From Serinus canaria (Eukaryota > Chordata > Aves > Passeriformes > Fringillidae): a stretch of DNA of 64,000 nt. Shown here piece after piece: positions 31,069 through 41,888 of this stretch; the stretch's first letter is position 1, and each line of letters starts with the position of its first letter. The stretch is taken from the NCBI RefSeq assembly GCF_022539315.1, contig NC_066342.1:16261346-16325345 (forward strand). Reading direction: 5' to 3'. The notes under the pieces are model-generated. The model was given only the letters and a program-made list of their open reading frames with translations, was not told where the DNA came from and ran no database searches. The position numbers and the translations under genes are program-made.

Positions 31069-31703
31069 CAGGAGAGCCAGTGATTAAATCCTGAAAGGAT
31101 CACAGGAATAACCTCACTCCCCCAATCACAAACTAAAAAGGAAATCAGAAAACTATTGGGGTTGTTAGGATATTGTAGAATAAAGACTGAAGGATACACT
31201 CAATCTGTTAAATTCCTGTATGAAAAACTGGTAAAAGAAGAGATTACATGGGAAAAAGAAGATTAGCAGATTTGAAAGTTTAAAACAGAAGTTAATTAGG
31301 GCCCCTGTTTGAAGTCTTTCTGCACTGGATAAGGCTTTTTACCTATTTGTAGATGTGGAAAATGGGGTAGCCCATAGAGTCCTAGCCCAAGAATGCAGGG
31401 GGTCCAAGAGACCAATAGTTTAGCTGTCATAATTGTTAGACCCTGTTAGCAGAGGGTGGCCAACCTGTATCCAGGCAGTAGGCTCCACTGCCCTATTAGT
31501 AGAAGAAAGTAGAAATTTTACTTTTGGGGGGAAATTAAAAGTGCACACCCCACATACAGTTAGAAATATTCTGAACCAGAAAGCTGAAAAGTGGCTCACT
31601 GATTCTCAAGTACTAAAATATGAAGCAATTTTGATAGATAAAGATGACCTAGAACTAATTACAGATAAGCACCTCAATCCTGGCCAGTTTTTGTATTGGG
31701 AAC
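31069..31703 (+). pseudogene. P5 RT thumb and connection
   Basis: Readable pieces in several frames: SQTKKEIRKLLGLLGYCR (thumb, about 31120), then DPVSRGWPTCIQAVGSTALLVEE and NQKAEKWLTDSQVLKYEA in frame 31433-31723. Fingers, palm and YVDD are not in the window, being lost at the left junction. LTR-m cuts it at 31703; RNase H resumes at 32315. Confidence 0.85.
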
Positions 31704-32308
31704 TGTGGCATTGTGTGTTTTAGAATCAGTTATTCCTTTTGTAACTCAATAATGGTTCGGTCCTCGGTTCCCCCCATGTACTTCGCTAACAATGGTTTCT
31801 CCCTGTTAGAGCTGCTCCCTCCGCCCCTGCCTGTCATGGTAACCACCCCACTTATCTCAAGAATTCTCTGTGCCAGTCATTCCTTAATTTGATGTATGAT
31901 TTGCCCCTGGGGTTTTTCCCCTCCCCTGTGTGATCCTCAGTGGCTTAGCTGTAACCTACGCTCCTCCCTGGGTCCTTGCTATTGGTAAGCTTTGTGTCTC
32001 CATCTATCACACCCACTCCCTTTATCAGCGTCCCCCCCGGGACCCTGTCTTTGTCGCCTGTCCCTGAACCCACCGGGGAAGAAGATTAAAAGATCCTTGG
32101 TACTTATACAGGCGTCCCTCCTCCTTCCTTTGCTTTGGTACCTCGTAGCTGAAGTTCCCGCCTGCGCCACCCACGCCGCAGACTGTAACCACTAACAGGG
32201 TTCCGGAGGGAATCAGGGAGTGGCCCTTCGTGTGGCCATCTTCAGCCGGGCCGCGGGCACTCTAGCCGGGCACCCGCACAGCCCCGCGGCCGCGGGAGAG
32301 AGGTTACA
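31704..32308 (+). repeat. LTR-m, solo LTR with TSD GGGAAC
   Basis: 605 bases, TGTGGCATTG...GGTTACA, with perfect 6-base repeats GGGAAC at 31698-31703 and 32309-32314. Rich in C, with a possible TATA-like GATTAAAAG (about 32085). Orientation is tentative. Second copy, inverted, at 43250-43914. Confidence 0.92.
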
Positions 32309-32314
32309 GGGAAC

Positions 32315-32900
32315 TAGTAGAAGAACTAGCGTATGATTTCTTAGAAGTTATAAACTAACAGAACAAAATGAGAGAGGATTTGACAGACCAACCCCTGCAG
32401 GAGGGGGGAAACAATTATACATCGACATATCCTTGTGGGTGATTCAGGGGAAGTGAATGTCAGGATACGCTATAGTAGATGAAGGATTAGTGACCATAGA
32501 AAAGAGAAGGCTATCCCCCAGTTGGTCAGCTCAAGCATGGGAATTGTACACCTTGAAATGAGTCCTCGAGATATTGACACAAGGGAGGGGAACTGTATAT
32601 ACTGACTCAAGTATGCCTTCAGGGTGGTGCATACATTTGGGAAAATCTGGTAAGAAACGGGATTGTTAAATTCTAAAGGAAAGGATTAATTCATTAAAGA
32701 CTCATCTCAGATGTGTTAGAAGCCTTACAGTTGCCAGAGGAAATTGCTGTTGTGCATGTTCGGGGGCATCGCAAAGGGACCACTTTAGAAATAAGAGGGA
32801 CTAACTTAGCAGACATAGAAGCAAAAAATGCAGCTGAGTCTAGGGAAGAAAAAGTGATAATGATACTGACCCCTACTAGAGAAATTCAGGATGTACCAGT
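32315..32900 (+). pseudogene. P5 RNase H
   Basis: Decayed: RNase H phrases such as SGYAIVDEG (about 32458) and TDSSMPS-type remnants (about 32600) lie in different frames. From 32713 a frame carries HVRGHRKGT and NLADIEAK, the conserved C-terminal part, and continues into integrase. Several stops and a lost base in the TDSKYAF motif mark it as dead. Confidence 0.8.
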
Positions 32901-34020
32901 ATTCAGTAAAACCAGAGAAGAGAATCTCCTTAGAATAGGAGCAAAAAAGAACAATGAAGGAAAGTGGGTGTTACCTGATAGGAGGCAGCTATTAAATAAA
33001 CCATTGGCCAGGAAAATATTAGAAAGCATGCATGGTAAAACTCACTGGGGTACCCAAGCGCTGAGTGATCCGTTCTTGAGAAACTGAGGCTGCATAGGAG
33101 TTTATGGAATAGCTAAACAAATAACTGAAAAGTGTGCGATATGCCAGAAGGTAAACCAAAAAGTCATGAAGAAAGCCCACCAAAGAAGGCAAGAATTAGC
33201 CTTACAACTTTTTCAAAACATCCAAGTAGATTTCACTGAACTCCCCCAGGTGCAACGGTGGAAATTTTTGTTGATAATAGTAGATCATTTAAGCCATTGG
33301 GTAGAGGACGTGCCAGTAGTTAAAGCTACTGCCAATGTGGTATGCAAAATTCTTCTAGAACTAATTATTACCTGGTATGGAATGGTAAATCACATTGACT
33401 CAGACAGAGGGACACATTTTACCTCAAAAATGCTACAGCAAGTAGTCTAAGCTTTAGGTATAAAGTGGGAATTACACATTCCATGGCATCCGCAGAGTTC
33501 GGAGCGGGTTGAAAGAATGAATCAAACTCTTAAGAGAACTCTAACAAAGCTTATGATTGAAACCCAAATGTCATGGATCAGGTGCCTACCCCTAGCCTTG
33601 TTAAGAATTAGAACACAGCCTAGATCAGACTTAAAAGTTTCACCTTATGAAATGTTTGGTTTACTTTTTTTGACTTCACCCAATAGTATGGCCACTTATG
33701 AAGAAGGGGAGGAGAGTGTCAAGAAATATGTCCTGTCCATAGCACAAACTTTAGAGGAACTACGAGAAAAGGGAAGAATCTCTTAGACTGGTACCCTAAA
33801 TTTCAAAATTCATGTTAATCCTGGAGACTGGGTAATGGTTGAATCACGGAAAGACAAAGCTTTAACTCCTGACTGGGAAGGTCCTTTTCAGGTGCTGCTA
33901 ATCACCAAATTGACTGTACGAATTGCAGAACGAGGATGGACTCACGCTAGCAATATAAAAGGACCAGAAAGAGAACCCTGAGACTGGAAAATCATCACTT
34001 CCACAGAAGGACTGAAAATT
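32901..34020 (+). pseudogene. P5 integrase
   Basis: The zinc domain starts in 32713-33087 (HGKTHWGTQAL, H-x3-H) and continues after a UGA with CAICQK (about 33140). The core in 33166-33450 has Asp in QVDFTELP and IDSDRGTHF; a stop at 33448-33450 follows. The Glu of SSERVERMN (about 33505) is present in the next stretch, which continues 33517-33786. The C-terminal domain (about 33810-33980) and the end of pol are decayed. The three catalytic residues are all present. Confidence 0.9.
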
Positions 34021-34079
34021 ACTTTAAAACAGAATGCACAAGCTCAATGTGGCAAGTAAACCACAAGCAACCATGCATC

Positions 34080-36576
34080 AATCCAGACTGGGGGGGAGTT
34101 CTCTGCAGGCTTTATAGATTTTTTTGTATTACCAAAGGCCAGAAGCTTTCCAAATTCTGGGGATGTGGTTTGTTATGTCCCCAATCAGGGAGATAAGGTA
34201 CATAAAAAATTAACAAACACTGGGTCCATAGGCGAGCCTAAGGTTTTCGCTTTTGCCTGTGATGTGCAGAAAGAACAACCATAAGCCCTCTCTGCTGAGG
34301 CATCTCCCAGATTTATTCCTGATCACATACCCTGCTTAAAGCACCCTGGAACAAGACATTCAAGTTGGGTACATTTTCAGTGTGAAAACTGTGGCCAGCT
34401 CTGGCATTGTAGCTTGCCTAGGTGTGGGAACCCAGAACATCACTCCTGATGTCCAGAGCTACAGAGAGAACCCCTGGGGGGCTCGAGAGTCTTGGAATAT
34501 TGCCAAAAGCACTTGGTGGCTTGATTTTGATCCATCTAGGGATGTGCCACCGATGTATGAGAAGATGGAACCTGTGGGAATTACCCGGGTGTGAATGGTG
34601 AAGGGAAAAACGTAGTTATAGGGTAAATTACAGATTTTGGGGTTTTTGTACAGGGGGGTTATGGAGACAAGATGGAGGAAACAAGGCATGTCACAAGACT
34701 CTTCTTTCTTCTTCTTGTCGTCCATCTTCTGCTGTGGTGTTGGCACTTGGGGATTGGTCTGGGACGAGAGTGTATCCGGTGACGAGGGAGATAGGTATTG
34801 GGGATAAAAGGTAAATATGATATACGTAGTTTTTGTTATAAAAGATGTGCCCGCCTTGGGGGTGGCCAGAGTGCCTTTGGCTGCCGTGCTGGTCAGATCC
34901 CAGTCGGGCAGAGAAGGGACTTTGTAGATAAGATATAATAAACAATTCTGAAGACCGAAAAACCCTGGAGTCCAGACTCATCTTTTGAGACCCAGCCTGC
35001 CAGAACCACCCTAAGCGTGTGTGGGGACAGAGACAAGCAGCCGAACTCCACACCCAGGTGGCAGGCATGTTGCAAAATTTGCCAAGATAAAGGGAAAAGT
35101 TCCAGTACTAATTGAGGGCAGGTACCAATTCTAACACTTTGTTGTGGAGTTGAGTGGATGCTCCCTGATACTCATGAGCTATTAGAAGCTGAATGGGAGG
35201 CTGTAGTAAATCAAAAACAGGGACCATATTTTGAATGCAGGCAACTACTCTATATGGTGGGGAGGTAATAAGACCCTATTCTTAGAGCGAACCTAGTAAG
35301 GGCTGACTATTTAAGGAACTACAGAGAACCACAATATAAGAAAAGCAGGTGACATAGGTAATTTTGGGATAAGGAGACCAGAAGGCAAGACCAGATTAAC
35401 CACTATACTCACCACCAAGAAGATTACATTCCCATGCTATGGGCAGCAACCCCATCAGGCATGGAAAGTGGGGGTAAACGTTATACTGGGCTTCTGTTAC
35501 TCCTTATTAGTCATGTCACCTTTGGGAATCCAAACGATCCCTGCCACAAATACTACAGACCACTATAACACGGGAAAATTCTAGGTTCTTACTTTACCTT
35601 TCATACCTTCATCAGCCACCACTGCTATAACTCCTCTCAGGTAGACACCTGCATACAAAAAGACTGAATGTATAAAGTTACCAAAATTGTAGGGTCAAAA
35701 CCCGGGTGCCCACGAGGAGATAAATGGGATTGCTTCTCCACAAGTCAAACCCGAGAATGGAAAAAGGAATGAGATTTGATACAAGATTTAACACAGGAAT
35801 GAATAACGAGAAACAAACAAAGAAAACAGACACAGCAACCCACCACTCCAAAGCCAACTCCACGGGGAGGTTTATATGCAAAATTCAGACAACAACTGGA
35901 AAATGAAATAGAAGTGCCGAAGTTAGGAAAAAATTTGTTTGTAGATCTGGGAGAAAGGATCAGCAGAGAGCTAAATGGTACCAGCTGCTGGGTTTGTGGA
36001 GGAGCATTAATGTCCGAAGAATGGCCATGCAAGGGTAGTAGCCTAGGCCCAGTTGAACTTCTCGAATGGAACAGAACCAAAATAAAAGGGGAAAATCGGC
36101 CAGAGGGGTGGATATTAGGTTCAGAAATAATGGGAGAGGAGTGCCTTTGGCATATGGGAAGAGAATTTTCAGACAATGTAGGACAGACCTCCCGTAAAAG
36201 TTATAAAGTTTATAATGGAACTTTCACATGGTGGATCCCTGAAAAACCCACACAATATTGGACCCAGGAGAAGAAAAAGAATTTTAAATACGAAAAGGAA
36301 ATTAAACTTTTCCAGTGCAGTCACCCTGGGAAGAATCCCTATTATAGGATCCCTGAAATATCTAAATTTTGGGAAAACATGAATAACCAAAAGAATGAAA
36401 GAAGTAGTGCTAGAAAGCACTGGATGGCTTATTTTGGATATGTGGGAAAAGGGCTTATCCAGAACTTCCTCCCCTATGGAAAGGAAGTTGCACTCTGGGA
36501 ATTATACAACCGGGATTTTACCTGTTGCCAAGCCAAGATAGAGATGATCTGCGAATACCAGTGTATGAAGCCTTAA
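34080..36576 (+). pseudogene. P5 env, surface subunit region
   Basis: Cysteine-rich protein-like sequence (for example CENCGQLWHCSL before 34420 and CCKIC after 35060) leads in broken frames to an open stretch of 221 codons (35914-36576). That stretch has GTSCWVCGG, the CXXC motif of gammaretroviral surface subunits, several N-x-S/T sites and a cysteine-rich C-terminal part. LTR-f (34423-35052) interrupts the leader part, and many stops lie between 35070 and 35900. The receptor-binding portion is not identifiable. Confidence 0.72.
34423..35052 (+). repeat. LTR-f, solo LTR with TSD CCTAGG/CCCAGG
   Basis: 630 bases, TGTGGGAACCC...CTCCACA, six-base flanks CCTAGG (34417-34422) and CCCAGG (35053-35058). 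TATA box GTTATAAAAGATG (about 34838), AATAAACAA (about 34936). It lies in P5 env and is highly similar to the inverted copy at 38784-39411. Confidence 0.92.
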
Positions 36577-37243
36577 AAAGAAATGAGAGAACTAATTGGA
36601 GAAATTGGGGGATATCAAAAGTGGGGTGATGAAGAATGGCCACCTGAATGGATAATACAGACTTATGGGCCAGCTACCTGGGCACAAGATGGGAGTTGGG
36701 GATATCGAACCCAAATTTATATATTGAATTAATAGTCAAACAGCAAAGGCAAACTAGAGCTGCAATGCATCAAAATCGGTTAGCAACAGACTATTTGTTA
36801 GCAGAAGAGGGAGAGGTTTGCAGACAGTTTAACACATCTGATTGCTGTCTACAAATTGATGATAATGGGGATGCAGTTTTGAACATAGCCAGAAACATCC
36901 AGAAAATAGCCCATGTGCCAGTCCAAAAGTGGGAATCTATAATGAATAAAGGATGGTTGAAAGACTTTTTTGGACTATCCTGGTGGAAGAGGGCCAGATT
37001 TGTAGTGCTATGTGGAATAACGGGTCTAATTTTCTTCCATGCTTGTGCCCATGCTTTATTCGATTAATCACTTATGTGGTCCAAAACATGCAAATAATTA
37101 CAGTACTCACCAATCCAAAGTTGGAAACCATAGGACGAAAGCAGAAAATGATGGAATTGAGAAAAGAAAAAGATTATGAAAACAAGGCATTTAAGATCTA
37201 TGAAAAGTATCAGTACACCAAAAGTGCAGAAGTGCAAATGTTG
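36577..37243 (+). pseudogene. P5 env, transmembrane subunit
   Basis: The open stretch 36648-37067 (140 codons) has the features of a gammaretrovirus-type TM: a heptad region, the segment QNRLATDYLLAEEG in the place of the immunosuppressive-like domain, and a following cysteine motif CRQFNTSDCC, which is C-x7-CC, one residue longer than the common C-x6-CC. A hydrophobic membrane anchor (VVLCGITGLIFF) precedes a stop at 37065-37067; a charged cytoplasmic-tail-like stretch follows in another frame (36953-37246). The junction with the surface subunit is frameshifted and the fusion peptide is not recognisable. It is not an intact env. Confidence 0.85.
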
Positions 37244-37264
37244 TAGCTCAAGCCAAATACAGTA

Positions 37265-37285
37265 AGAAAAACAAAGAGGAGAGAT
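37265..37285 (+). promoter_or_regulatory. P5 polypurine tract
   Basis: A purine-rich stretch (AAAACAAAGAGGAGAGA) stands directly before the TG of the 3' LTR, as the primer for plus-strand synthesis should. Confidence 0.7.
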
Positions 37286-37335
37286 TGTGAAAAATGACCA
37301 GACAATATTGGCTTTTGTATTTATGTATTAGCTTA

Positions 37336-38610
37336 TGTGAAAAATGCCAATCACTTGTTTTAAAATTTTAAAAGTTTAATAGTAATAAAATACTTATAAA
37401 AATAGTAATAAAAATTAAACCAATAAGAATTTGGACAATCAGAGTTAGGACAATAAAAGCAAAGAATTACAGATGTCCCGGATGTTTCCTGGGCACTAAG
37501 CCCCCAAAAAGCATGGCTCGCTGACAAAGGATTAACCCTTAAAAGCAATAGCCTGTTGCATATTCATATATCTCATACATGATTCAAAAACTCTTTTTAA
37601 ACAAAGGCTGTTTTCTGGTTATTGTCAACATCCCTCCTCATCTTGTAAATCAAGTTTGGCTCCTCAAAGCCTGGTTCTTCCCCATAAGGAGGCAAAAATT
37701 TTTCACTTGGGATTTTGGGTGTCTTGTTGCTGTTATTTCTCTGCGAAGAATTTTTTGATCATCTTATTCATTTCTCGAGCTAGTTGGAAAAAGTATCTTA
37801 CATCGCATAGTTTCTATTTTAATATTATGTTATAGCCTAAAAGTATATTTAACACACTACTTAAAAAGGATTAATACAGTACTACAAAATAACTTTCCAA
37901 CATAACACATTGTCCTAGGGTGACAATAGGATACTTGTATCCCCATTCGTGTGTGCAGTTTATGCTAGATATTATGTTCTGTGCCTTCAAGACTGGCTCT
38001 GAAGAGTGAAAGTTTTGTTTTGGTTTCTTGTCAGCCACTCCCCCACGGCCAGCAGGACATACAGACAGTAGAGTACATAGTGTGGCTTTTTGCTTTTTGC
38101 CCTGTTTTTCGCTTTGCTCTTGCTTTTGCTTTGCTTCTGCTTGTTCTGCTTTTTTGCTTCTTCTCATTAGTTAGTTTAGCTAAACAGTCTAAATTTCTTC
38201 CTGGACTGTTTCTCCTTTCCTGTTTTGGACCTACTTGAACCTGCTCTGGACTGGGACCTGGGAACACTGAGAGTTTGCGCCCTGTGGTCTGCAGCAGCTG
38301 CCCCAGCTCCGGAGGGACTGATAACAGAGCGACCACCCCCAAGAGAGACTTTCTGAATTTGTCATCCTTTTTTCAGAGCGGTGAAAGAGTGGTGTCATCC
38401 GGTATTGTTCATTTTTGTGCTGGGGGGTGCTGTGCCTGTTAAATAAACAGGTTCTTTTCACTTCTCTCCGAAGGAATTCTTCCCGAACCGGTTGGGGGGC
38501 AGGGCCGTGTGGGTTTGCTTTCTGGAGGGGCCCCCCTTTGGGGATTTTCTCCCAAATTTGCCCTAAACCAGAACACACATATAGTATTCGTATAATATGC
38601 GTTTTTCACA
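37336..38610 (+). repeat. LTR-i with TSD CTTA, split by LTR-g
   Basis: TGTGAAAAATGCC...GTTTTTCACA; CTTA at 37332-37335 and 38611-38614. About 615 bases without LTR-g. It is inserted 50 bases into the P5 3' LTR. Confidence 0.92.
37921..38575 (+). repeat. LTR-g with TSD CACAT
   Basis: 655 bases, TGTCCTAGGG...CCAGAACA; perfect 5-base TSD CACAT (37916-37920 and 38576-38580) inside LTR-i. AAATAAAC at about 38440 sets the orientation. Confidence 0.94.
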
Positions 38611-38783
38611 CTTATGCACATTGTTAGTGAATTTAAGTATTTAGAAAGAGCAACTCTTTTTAGCTGCTTGTTAATATAATCTATTAGCTTAAATATGCAT
38701 TGTGTTGCTCATAGAAATAGTAGTGTAATGAATATAATATATATGTATCACTTATGGAAATAATAGTGTGATTAATGTATTGT

Positions 38784-39411
38784 TATGGGGTTCGGCTGTT
38801 CGTCTCTGCTCCCACACACGCTTAGGATGGTTTGGCAGGCTGGGCCTCAAAAGATGAGTCTGGACTCCAGGGTTTTTTTGGTCTTCAGAATTGTTTATTA
38901 TATCTTATCTACAAAGTCCCTTCTCTGCCCGACCGGGATCTGACCAGCACGGCAGCCAAAGGCACTCTGACCTTCCCCTGAGGTGGGCACATCTTTTATA
39001 ACAAAAACTACGTATATCATATTTACCTTTTATCCTCAATACCTATCACCCTCGTCACCGGATACACTCTCACGCCAGACCAATCCCAAAGTGCCAACAC
39101 CACAGCAGAAGATGGACGACAAGAAGAAGAAAGAGTCTTGTGACATGCCTTGTTTCCTCAATCTTGTCTCCATAACCCCCCTGTACCAAAACCCCAAAAA
39201 TCTGTAATTTACCCTATAACTACGTTTTCCCTTCCCCATTCACACCCGAGTAATTCCCACAGGTTCCATCTCCTCATACATCGGTGGCACATCCCTAGGT
39301 GGATCAAAATCAAGCCACCAAGTGCTTTTGGCAACATTCCAAGACCCCCGAGCCCCCCAAGGGTTCTCTCGGTAGCTCTGGACATCAGGAGTGATGTGCT
39401 GAGCTCCCACA
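38784..39411 (-). repeat. LTR-f, solo LTR with TSD TATTGT
   Basis: 628 bases; on the minus strand TGTGGGAGCTC...CCCCATA (final CA decayed to TA). Perfect 6-base repeats TATTGT at 38778-38783 and 39412-39417. Near-copy of 34423-35052 in inverted orientation, 3.7 kb away. Confidence 0.93.
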
Positions 39412-39716
39412 TATTGTGTTATAGGCCTTAGCAAAACATAAGATGTTAAAAAAGCTTTAGTGTAACCAAAAACAGTGTAAGGCCATCCAGTGACTAACCT
39501 GTCCAAGTGATAAGATAACTGGGCCACAAACCAGAGCACCTGAGGCAAATTAGAGAATACAATGTTTAATTTAAGGAGGACATACTAAATCCTTATCAGA
39601 GGATGTGAGACAGCAGGATGGAGACACAAGAAAAAATAAAATATATTGACCTGACATACAGGATATCATTCAGATACGCCAGAGTGTGAAGAACTCATAC
39701 AAAGGAATTCCCAAAG

Positions 39717-41023
39717 TGAAATAAATAGGGCAGGAAATCTTTGTCCTTTTTAATGCCTTTATTAAAAATCAGCTCAGGTGGGAAGAATTGACGGATCGCG
39801 CTCACACCGCCATTGCTTCAAGGAGTGGCACGGAGGAGAAGGAAAAGTGCAGCTTTGTCCGCTAGTCCGCAGGCAGAGCTGAAGGTTCCATCCTCACGAG
39901 TGCACCAGGAGATTCCCGCTTTTTCAGTTTGACATTCAGGGTCCTCTTTCCGATGTCTTTTTAGGTTAGGGTGTGTCCTGGTTTAGGGCAAATTTGGGAG
40001 ACAATCCCTAAAAAGGGCTTCTCCAAAAAACAAACCTATACAGCCCCTCCCCCAACCGGTTCTGGAAGAATTCCTTGGAGAGAAGTGGAAAGAACCTGTT
40101 TATTTGACAAGCATAGCACCCCCCAGCACAAAAATGAACAATACTGGATAACACCACTCTTTCACTGCTCTGAAAAAGATGACAAATTCAGAAAGTCTCA
40201 CTTGGGGGTGGTCGCTCTGTTATCAGTCCCTCCGGCACTGAGGCAGCTGCTGCAGCCACAAGGTGTAAACTCTTGGTGTTCCAAATCCCAGTCCGGAGTG
40301 GGTTCGGCAGGTCCAAACGGCGGGGGAGGGGGGGGAGAACAGTCCAGAAAGGAATTTGGACTGTTTAGCTAAATTAACTAATGAGAAGGGGGGGGGGAAA
40401 GCAAGAGCAAGCAAAGAAGAAGCGAAGCAGAAGCAAGAGCGAAAGCAAAAAGCAGGGCAAAAAGCAAAAAAGCAACACTAAGTCCTGGTGCTATCTGTAT
40501 GTCTCGTCGAGTGGCTGTGATAAGAGGCCCAAAACAAAACTCTCACTCTGCCAGTCTTAAAGGCACAGAACATAATATCCAGCATAAATTAAACACACAC
40601 GAATGGGGACAACAGCATCCTAACGTCACCCTAGGACAGGGTGAAAGGTAAAAAGGGTCTCAGAGGTCACTGGATTCTGTTCTTCACATCTAGACATCCC
40701 TTTGATCTCTCTATTTCCCATTGGCTCATTGTTTTGCAGTTTTGTTAGGTTTTGGTGAAATATTTACTCATTTGCATGTTAGAGCCATTGTCTTCTCTCT
40801 TCACCGTCTGGGGGGGGGGTGCCATCCTCCAAGCAGCAGCAGGGTGTTACAAAAAAGGGGGAAATCTCAACAATAGGGAGTTAAAAACTGACTATTAACA
40901 GTCGATTTCAAAATGAAACTATCAACAACTAACAGTTAGAACTCCCCCCTGGCAGCAACTGGCCCAACTCGTGAATTCCGCAACCTTTAAAAAAAATGGG
41001 TAACTCTTTTTTTACTCATAACA
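39717..41023 (-). repeat. LTR-h with TSD CAAAG, split by LTR-g
   Basis: Plus strand TGAAATAAATAGGG...CTCATAACA; CAAAG at 39712-39716 and 41024-41028. About 640 bases without LTR-g. The AATAAAGGC signal lies on the minus strand (about 39757). Confidence 0.92.
39974..40638 (-). repeat. LTR-g with TSD GGGTG, inside LTR-h
   Basis: 665 bases, plus strand TGTCCTGGTTTAGG...CCCTAGGACA; perfect GGGTG at 39969-39973 and 40639-40643. Includes short poly-G runs at about 40321 and 40388. Confidence 0.94.
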
Positions 41024-41888
41024 CAAAGCATCAGAAAGTTCACAGGAATGTTTGAATAATGCATGAAACACATGAATATGCATGTATCTCAGCAATATAA
41101 CAGTATAAAGATAACGCTGTTTGTATACACCAGCTGTTCTCTGGCTGTTGGCCAGGAGGACTCCAGCACTGGAAATATTGTCCTTTTTTTATCCTATTAT
41201 TATTAAACTTTTAAAAATTCTAGGCAGGGAATTCTGTTTCTCACACCTGCTGTCTTGCCTCTGATCAAACATTGTGACTGAGGGGAGAGAGAACAAATAA
41301 GCTTGATATAAATTAGTCATGTCACTTCATGGGTTTCTGTTGAAGGTGAGGGTTTTTCCTTTTTTTTCTTTCAGGGAATTTTGTCCCATTTGTTGCCTAA
41401 GAGATGATAACGACCGATACTTAAGAAACAAAAGAAGTGGCCAATGTGAAGGAAGGGTGCAGCTGGCTGCTATCTCAGCTGGTGGGTTTTCTCTTGGGAA
41501 GGGCAAAGATACCAGGAGATTTTGGCTGGGGGTAGAGGGGCTGGGCTCAGCTCCTCAAGCTCGCTCTCTTTGTTTCTGATCAGAGAATGGTTGAGTTGCT
41601 GCTCCCATGGGGGGAATTTGCTACCCATTTACTGCTTCTTATTCGCTCCAATACTGAGCTAAAAGTCACCTCAGAGACTGACTCAGTAAGGTGGATATTT
41701 ACTTTATTAGTGGGGGATCGCTCCTCCTAACACGCACACCCAGCACTTTTACACAGCGCAATATATAGTTAAATTTCATGCATATTTATTTCATTCTTTG
41801 GGATAGGAGTGGTTATACAAATTACTTCTTAGAAGTCATTATTATCATTTGCATACATGACGCTCAAGCGCAGTGTACTTTGGTGGTC

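Larger units (their letters stand above)
31064..41245 (+). mobile_element. P5, gammaretrovirus-like provirus with env and an over-inserted 3' LTR
   Basis: Pol is readable from the RT thumb, then RNase H, integrase, env, polypurine tract and 3' LTR. The left end is cut at the LTR-e/CpG block. Later insertions: LTR-m in pol, LTR-f in env, and LTR-i, LTR-f and LTR-h (two of them carrying LTR-g) in the 3' LTR. Pol wording is close to P4, env wording (CWVCGG) to P2. Confidence 0.9.
37286..41245 (+). repeat. P5 3' LTR, expanded by five later LTRs
   Basis: Starts TGTGAAAAATGACC after the polypurine tract and ends TTTCTCACA. Own segments are 37286-37335, 38611-38783, 39412-39716 and 41024-41245; with the TSD copies removed they total about 735 bases. 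The last segment holds a TATA-like GTATAAAGATAAC (about 41104) and ATTAAAC (about 41207). Each inserted block is bounded by its own TSD. Confidence 0.85.

Noticed and set aside
34423..39411. LTR-f pair as 5' and 3' LTRs of one provirus
   Set aside because: The two are inverted and each has its own TSD, so they are independent solo LTRs.
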